A stretch of DNA of 10,640 nt, taken from Thalassiosira profunda. Lineage: Eukaryota; Bacillariophyta; Thalassiosirophyceae; Thalassiosirales; Thalassiosiraceae. The notes below the pieces were generated by a model. That model searched no databases. It was not told the origin of the DNA and saw only the letters and a program-made list of their open reading frames with translations. Shown in pieces: positions 6,348-10,640 of the stretch. Made by a program: the position numbers and the translations under genes. How positions within the stretch are numbered: the stretch's first letter is position 1; every line of letters begins with the position of its first letter. The DNA is taken from contig JALLAP010002424.1 of the NCBI GenBank assembly GCA_036939355.1, positions 1 through 10,640 on the forward strand, in the 5' to 3' direction.

Positions 6348-7727
6348 ATGTGGGACGTCGATGCCATATGCCTCCGAAGGGGGGCTAACCGGCTGCTGCT
6401 GCTGCTGCTGCTGGGGTGGTCCTTTACCAGCGCAAGCCGGGCCTCGATGGCGTTACGAATTTTCCCTGATGCGAAAGACATCTTTCGCCTCGCTGAAAGT
6501 AATGAGACAATTGAACCAGCATCAAACAACACCGCCAATGAAAAAAACGAATCACTGCTCCTCTATCACCTTGCCAATGGGAAAAAAATTCATCTCCGCT
6601 TAGCCAAGTCGCTCCAGAACAAACCTCCGCCATTCAAAAAAACGGACATATGCCGCCTGGCCTCCAATATGACTATGTCCCAAAACACCATCGTCAGCGC
6701 GTACTTTCGCATCCCATCCAAGCACAGCTCCAAAAATTATGACGATTGGATGAAAAACTTGTTGAGTCTCCGCGACAACATGGTTATCTTTACAAGCTGG
6801 GATATGTTTGCTCTGATAAAGCACCTCAGGAGGCACGCCTTTGATCGAACAGTTGTAATCATGATGAACGTCACCGACATTCCAATTGGCAACCTGTACC
6901 CGACGGAGTTTTGGATTGATCAACTTGAACGCGACATTGAAAAAGACAAACATCAATCATACCAACTGTTTTGGATATGGCTCGCCAAATCATGGTGGGT
7001 GTCCCAGGCCATAGGTTTCAACTTTTTCGAGAGTGATCTGTTTTTGTGGTCTGACATCGGCGGCGATCGGGAGGGATTGTATCGAGGCAAAACACTGATA
7101 TTGCACAGGGAAGTAGTCCCACCTCACGAAATGATGCAGATGGCATTTCGGATCCCTCACCCTCCTGAAGTGGATTTCTTCGATAACAAGCAAAAGTATA
7201 TGACAAACTTTTATCACAGTGGGATGCATGCCGTGGCCTTTGCGGACACATGGATAACTTTTTATGAACATTTCTTAGACATGGTTGATCGCTTCTTGGA
7301 ATACAACATGCTTTTGGTGGACGACCAGCTTATCCTGCAGAGTGTCTGCCTCTCACACCCAGAACTTTGTGCCTATGTTCTTTGCTCCGAGGTACCTGAC
7401 AAACGTTATCGGGCTGTGCGACATATTTTACACCACGGCGGCAACTATCATTATTGGAGATATGATAAGAAATTTCCTCACTTTGTTGGGAACCACTTCG
7501 GTACCATCCGGAACAGGGAAAGGGCATGCCAGTTTCAGCAGGGAATTAATTGGACGACTGAATTCCAGATTTCAGCTGAGGTATTAAGCCAATGGTGTGG
7601 GGTTTGTGCGTGGAAAGGACTTGTCTCCTGTGACGAAAGAGTGAAATGGTTGAAGACCAAGTACCATAGAGAACCAGCTGATGCTATTGATGCTATTATG
7701 AGGCGAGGACAATGCAAATCCAATTAA
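6348..7727 (+). CDS. HtrL/YibB-type glycosyltransferase-like protein, signal-anchored
   Basis: A single uninterrupted frame of 459 aa. Residues about 16-29 (seven leucines, then GWSFTSA) form a signal-anchor or signal peptide, so the rest should be luminal; sequons at N52, N60, N67, N107, N174 and N401 fit that. The HtrL_YibB pattern (PF09612) is clear: IVSAYFRIPSKHSSKNYDDW then MVIFTSWDMF (115-154), TDIPIGNLYP (176-185), WLAKSWWVSQAIGFNFFESD then LFLWSDIGG (211-239), an SGMHAVAFADTWITFYEHFL block (291-310), DDQ (325-327) and HPELCAYV (337-344). In bacteria this family is linked to LPS core and surface glycan loci, and it is annotated as glycosyltransferase-like with unknown donor and acceptor. 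The acidic residues of WSDIGG and DDQ are plausible metal or nucleotide-sugar ligands (inference). It is divergent from the methyltransferase gene, which suggests a shared glycan pathway. Confidence 0.85.
   Translation: MWDVDAICLRRGANRLLLLLLLGWSFTSASRASMALRIFPDAKDIFRLAESNETIEPASNNTANEKNESLLLYHLANGKKIHLRLAKSLQNKPPPFKKTDICRLASNMTMSQNTIVSAYFRIPSKHSSKNYDDWMKNLLSLRDNMVIFTSWDMFALIKHLRRHAFDRTVVIMMNVTDIPIGNLYPTEFWIDQLERDIEKDKHQSYQLFWIWLAKSWWVSQAIGFNFFESDLFLWSDIGGDREGLYRGKTLILHREVVPPHEMMQMAFRIPHPPEVDFFDNKQKYMTNFYHSGMHAVAFADTWITFYEHFLDMVDRFLEYNMLLVDDQLILQSVCLSHPELCAYVLCSEVPDKRYRAVRHILHHGGNYHYWRYDKKFPHFVGNHFGTIRNRERACQFQQGINWTTEFQISAEVLSQWCGVCAWKGLVSCDERVKWLKTKYHREPADAIDAIMRRGQCKSN
6393..6413 (+). repeat. 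(CTG)7 microsatellite coding for the membrane segment
   Basis: Seven CTG codons in frame encode leucines 16-22, the core of the hydrophobic N-terminal segment. Change in repeat number would lengthen or shorten the signal-anchor without shifting the frame. Confidence 0.85.
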
Positions 7728-8093
7728 AATGGGTGTGTTGGAAGTTAGGGTCCATTACTAACATACAGACTGTTTGAAGCAGATATTTTGACTCATAACC
7801 TATTGCGTGATGTGGCAAACTGCTGTCTGAGAAAGTGTCATTTAGTAGATAGTACCTACCTAAACGGCCAAACCAAAGGATACGCGAGAAAGAAAAATTC
7901 CGCTGGAGGAATTCATAAAAACGGACGCCGGCAGACGAAATTTGCCGGTTGTTGGCAATTTTGCCGGCTGTCAGCAAATCGGTCTGGTTTGCCGACAAGG
8001 AGGTTTTATTTTCCATAACCCTTCCCTGCCCACCGCCTCTCTTTTTATTCGCCCTCCCCGATTTGGTGCTCACACCCTACCGGCGCCGGCCAA
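7728..8093. other. Intergenic stretch with a tandem near-palindromic repeat
   Basis: No supported gene. At 7941-7959 and 7960-7978 two adjacent 19-base units start TTTGCCGG; each is roughly self-complementary (TTGCC/GGCAA ends), and a shorter relative, TTTGCCGACA, follows near 7988. The opposite-strand frame at 7696-8073 has no recognisable features. No AATAAA is seen just after the HtrL-like stop. Confidence 0.4.
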
Positions 8094-8447
8094 TTGCAAC
8101 CCAACGGCCCCAACGTGGCGGCCCCAACGCACTATAACCTAGGTCGACCTCGCCAACATACTTGTCTATCGCTGGGTGAACGGGCGGCGGCCGGCGTGGA
8201 GCGCTGTGTCGCCGGTTTGCAGCGGCCGGCCGAACTGGCCGAGGATTCTGGCGAAAATCCNTTGCCGGGTGGGGCGAGCGTCTACTCCGCCCAGACCGTC
8301 AACAGCGCCGATCTAGAGGTATTTATGGACTTCTGTCCGGGGGGGGGGGGCGCTGGCGACGCGGCGCCGGAGGTCGCCTTGAGGGCGGGGGATCTGAGGT
8401 TGAGCGAGGCTTTTAGCGGAGGGGAGGAAAGGACCGGAGGGGGCTGA
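8094..8447 (+). pseudogene. GC-rich coding-like frame without a start codon
   Basis: An open frame with C/G-ending codons includes GVERCVAGLQRPAELAEDSG, then GGASVYSAQTVNSADLEVF, and ends at a TGA at 8445-8447. There is no ATG until a methionine late in the frame, so it would have to be an internal exon or a remnant. It contains the only undetermined base (N at 8261) and a run of twelve Gs (8339-8350), so the frame downstream of the run is uncertain. No family is recognised. Confidence 0.3.
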
Positions 8448-8705
8448 TGTACAAGGCTGGCGGATGGGCGGCGTGCATGTTGTAGCGGCTCCCTGGTTGG
8501 GACGGCCGCGGCCTGTGGGCGGGCGGCCGCCGGCGTGACAGATTCCCGTGGCGTGATGTACGGGCCGTCACGACGTGACTAATGGTACGAATTCAGTAGC
8601 GGGTGGCGTCAAAAATCAGCTTGGGCCGGTGGTGAGGTGGTCGTAGTGTGAAAATTTCACACAAGCCAAACCAAAGCGCGGAGATGCGTGGGCGGACGGC
8701 CCCTG
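8448..8705. other. GC-rich gene-free stretch with small palindromes
   Basis: GTCACG-A-CGTGAC at 8567-8579 and GTGTGAAA-A-TTTCACAC at 8646-8662 are inverted repeats with a one-base centre. The second lies about 45 bases upstream of the short ATG frame at 8706 and could be part of its promoter. I see nothing else. Confidence 0.35.
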
Positions 8706-8909
8706 ATGGCGGCGCACATCAGCAACAACAACTTGCCCTCGATCAGCAAGACGTCGACTACTCTGCGCCTCGTCCCCCTCGCTCCCGAGGACGCCAAATC
8801 CCGCCTCGAACAAAGGGCATGCCCCCAACGCCACCGTTTCTTGGCAGGGTAGCATTCCATCTATCTCAACGCCGTATTGGTGGACAAATATCTTATTTCA
8901 CATGTGTGA
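8706..8909 (+). pseudogene. Short unknown reading frame interrupted by a stop
   Basis: ATG at 8706 opens 48 codons with strongly C-ending codon use, including AAHISNNNLPSISKTST, LRLVPLAPEDAKSRLEQ and RHRFLAG. It stops at a TAG at 8850-8852. The same frame then continues with HSIYLNAVLVDKYLISHV to a TGA at 8907-8909, which also looks protein-like. A premature stop in a small gene, or an exon with an intron boundary near 8850, would explain this. The product is not recognised. No other frame in the area has such consistent codon use. Confidence 0.35.
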
Positions 8910-9492
8910 TCTTTCATATGTGAGCAAGGGACTGACATGAGAAGAATTTCCGACCGGATCTTAGGTGAGGGTCTGAGGCGGTGTATTTGCGCTCCCTCAA
9001 ACAAACAAAATCCAAACACATTTTTTGGCACCTTCGCCAACGAAACCAAAAAAATGTGTTTGTTTTTCAGTATTTGCGCTTGGCCACCTCCGGCGACACA
9101 GTGCTTTATCATGTGGGAAACTTCTCGGACCAAAAAATGTTCGGTACTCAAGTCCGACAATTTATTAATTTCTGCAGTACCTACAAATTCAACTGCCGAC
9201 CGAAGAGAGGCGAGAAAAATGTGTTTCGCCAAACACAAATGTGTTTGACCGAACACAACTTTTGAACTTCCCACCGCGTGTGTCAGTTCGAGTGACGTAC
9301 TTGCAATTTATTTGTGTTTGGGAAAACGGAGAATGTGTTTGAGCGGTTCTCAAAAATCCCCGTTGGCGATCGACTTCTCGAGAATCCCGATATTCGTCAT
9401 TTTTTGTTTGTTTTGTGTTGTTTTGCGAGCGCAAATACAGCCCCTGAGGGTCCAGATCCCCAAAATGACTTTTTCTTTTTGGCGGGAAACTT
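8910..9492. repeat. Gene-free region with a cluster of CAAACACA/TGTGTTTG motifs
   Basis: CAAACACATTTTTTGG at 9013-9028 faces CCAAAAAAATGTGTTTG at 9046-9062, a hairpin with one bulged base. CAAACACA-AA-TGTGTTTG forms an 18-base inverted repeat at 9230-9247. Further copies lie at 9219-9226 (ATGTGTTT, enclosed by GGCGA/TCGCC), 9313-9320 and 9334-9341. TTTCACATGTG (8896) and TTTCATATGTG (8912) form a direct pair at the left border. Both strands carry frames, but they contain only repeat-derived sequence. Confidence 0.5.
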
Positions 9493-9747
9493 TTATTCCA
9501 TGGTTGGGCGCCCGCACCCCACCAGCACCACCTCGGCCTGGCCCGCCTTGGCCCCTCCCTTGCTGCCTTCTCCCACCACGTCCTCTGGAGAGACGGCCCC
9601 GAAGTCCGCGGCGAGGTCGGCGGCACGGGCCTTCTTCTTGGGAGCGTTCGATACCATGAGGGGAGAGGCGCGGTTCGAGGGGAGGCGGGCGGGGGCGAAG
9701 GCGAAGGCGGCCGGGGAGGAGAGGGCAGCGAGGAGGGCGAGCTTCAT
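9493..9747 (-). pseudogene. Start of a plastid-targeted oxidoreductase-like protein, truncated
   Basis: ATG at 9747 opens 84 codons. Residues 1-17 (MKLALLAALSSPAAFAF) form a signal peptide ending in the AFA/FAP motif that marks plastid import in diatoms, followed by an arginine- and serine-containing transit segment. After a short linker comes AEVVLVGCG, the start of a Rossmann nucleotide-binding fold (GxG). Then the frame gives RPTME and stops. One added base would turn the codons after GCG into APN, which is what I recall for a stramenopile family of GFO/IDH/MocA-like oxidoreductases (VVLVGCGAPN); even in that frame the similarity ends within a few residues. So the copy is truncated, and probably also frameshifted, near 9505. 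An exon end followed by an intron is the alternative. Confidence 0.5.
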
Positions 9748-10154
9748 TGTCAGTGAGGCGATGATGGGTGGTGATGGGTCGATGGCAAATTTATGAGAAG
9801 TGGCTGATGGCCATCACCTCCTTCGGTTGGCCATCTTGCAAAAAATCTGCTCGGCGCGTCGATTTGTCTCCGGCAGCTGCTTCTGGAAGCCCAAAGTAAT
9901 GATTCCTACGTAGACTCTACGTCGGAAGAGGATCTTTTGCGGCCCAAAAATCTTTCTGCTGACCTGCTCCGGCTCCACCTCCTCCCTCCTTGCATGCAGA
10001 CCAAACGCCGCCCGCCGCCCGTGGCCCGCCGGCATCGGGAGGAGCTGCGCCCACCTAGTCTTTAGCTACTCCCTACTAAGAAGTAAGAAGCCCTGGTACC
10101 GCATAAGTTAAGTAGGGGAGGGCGGGTACGTACGGGGTACGAGGAGGCCTATCT
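9748..10154. other. Intergenic stretch carrying motif copy F
   Basis: Motif copy F, AGTAATGATTCCTACGTAG, lies at 9895-9913. A minus-strand ATG frame (10035-9814, 73 codons) spans it, reading VYVGIITLGFQKQLPETNRR in part. This frame may be a repeat read through rather than a gene. The part from 10060 to 10150 contains GTACGTACGGGGTACG and no recognisable gene. Confidence 0.35.
9895..9913 (-). repeat. Motif copy F
   Basis: On the minus strand it reads CTACGTAGGAATCATTACT, close to TACATAGGAATCATTAT at 2118-2134. This is the copy farthest from the recombinase-like element. Confidence 0.45.
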
Positions 10155-10184
10155 ATGCGAGGAACTACAGAATACATACGCCCA

Positions 10185-10462
10185 CCCTTCTTAACACCGC
10201 CCTCCTGGCCCTGGGGCCCCGCGGCGCCGCCGCCCAAGCCACCGCCACTGTGGCAGCGACGACCCCGTCGTCGGGGTGTTCGTCCTCGTCGGCGTCTCCC
10301 TGCCCCTGCTTCGCGGACCGCGACGAACTCAAGGCTGCGGTGGACAGCTACACGGCGGGAGGGGACGCCTGCGTGAGAGGGGACAGCGAGTGCGAGGTCG
10401 TCCAAACGTACGGGTGGCCCATCGGAACGTGGTGCACGTCCAATGTCACCGACGTGAAGTGA
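10185..10462 (+). pseudogene. N-terminal fragment of a DUF285/BspA-like repeat protein
   Basis: The plus-strand frame gives a secretion-signal-like stretch (LLNTALLALGPRGAAAQA, from about 10187), a serine- and cysteine-rich linker, then CFADRDELKAAVDSYTAG and EVVQTYGWPIGTW, followed by NVTDVK and a TGA at 10460-10462. The order F.DRDEL..AVD.Y, then YGWPIGxW, then NVTDx is the entry to the DUF285-type repeats found in many diatom secreted proteins. The repeats that should follow are missing. There is no ATG in this frame upstream; an ATG at 10155 is in another frame, so a single shift near 10180-10190 may have cut it off. The copy is truncated at the 3' side and probably broken at the 5' side. 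Confidence 0.5.
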
Positions 10463-10640
10463 TTGTTTTGGGCAGTTGGGTGTTGGCGCTGCGGCTGCCG
10501 TTGGTAGGGGTCGCCATGAGGGGAAAACAGATAAAGGCCGTGCGACGCGCCAAAAAGGCAAAAATTTACCCCGCACATTTTTTCGCAACTTTTTTGTTAG
10601 GCGCGCACCTAGCAAAAGTCAGTCGAACGCTGAATCGCAA
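10463..10640 (+). other. Right-edge stretch with a short open frame of uncertain status
   Basis: An ATG at 10516 opens a frame (KQIKAVRRAKKAKIYPAHFF in part) that runs off the right edge after about 41 codons. It is basic and lysine/arginine-rich at the start, then hydrophobic, but too short and edge-cut to judge. The AT-rich base runs could equally be a promoter region. The opposite strand gives no better frame. Confidence 0.15.

Noticed and set aside
7696..8073. 125-codon minus-strand frame after the HtrL-like gene
   Set aside because: It overlaps the end of that gene and the tandem repeat and shows no motif or codon bias.
9189..9796. Long frames on both strands across 9189-9796
   Set aside because: They run through the CAAACACA repeat cluster or lie opposite the plastid-presequence fragment, and none has a recognisable domain.
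10076..10615. 179-codon minus-strand frame at the right end
   Set aside because: It is arginine-, glycine- and proline-rich, lies opposite the DUF285-type fragment and has no recognisable motif; it looks like a GC-driven shadow.

Overview
The window looks like nuclear DNA of a diatom, probably a centric species of the Thalassiosira type. The reasons are a minus-strand protein start at 9747 whose signal peptide ends in an AFA/FAP motif (the stramenopile plastid-import presequence), a fragment of a repeat protein (DUF285/BspA-like) that is common in diatoms, and remnants of a tyrosine-recombinase family and a Ty3/gypsy retroelement resembling diatom copies. The species assignment is inference. 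GC-rich blocks alternate with AT-rich repeat-bearing blocks, and one base is undetermined (N at 8261).

Two genes are intact, and each is a single uninterrupted frame. A membrane-anchored class I SAM-dependent methyltransferase of 348 aa lies on the minus strand (4049-5095). An HtrL/YibB-type glycosyltransferase-like protein of 459 aa lies on the plus strand (6348-7727). They are divergent, both begin with an N-terminal signal-anchor, and both belong to families best known from bacterial surface-glycan loci. A shared role in glycan modification in the secretory pathway is a reasonable hypothesis, possibly after lateral transfer.

Region by region: 1-609 holds a minus-strand coding-like stretch that runs off the left edge with one apparent frameshift. 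980-2163 is bounded by near-identical 16-base inverted repeats and contains a frameshifted tyrosine-recombinase-like remnant joined directly to a short reverse-transcriptase remnant. 2118-3330 is gene-free and repeat-rich, with a perfect 26-base palindrome at 2282 and a second candidate inverted-repeat unit at 2337-3050. 3420-4045 has two plus-strand coding-like fragments that end three bases from the methyltransferase stop. Between the two intact genes is a plus-strand pseudogene (about 5236-5858), then the upstream region of the HtrL-like gene.

The right third (8.0-10.6 kb) holds short or broken gene pieces: an ATG-less GC-rich frame at 8094, a 48-codon frame with a premature stop at 8706, the start of a plastid-targeted protein at 9747, and the start of a DUF285-type protein at 10250. 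Between them lie arrays of short inverted motifs (CAAACACA/TGTGTTTG).

A short motif, TACRTAGGAAT followed by T/C-A-G/T-TA, occurs about six times across the window in both orientations and is the main unexplained signal. I see no tRNA, rRNA or CRISPR array.
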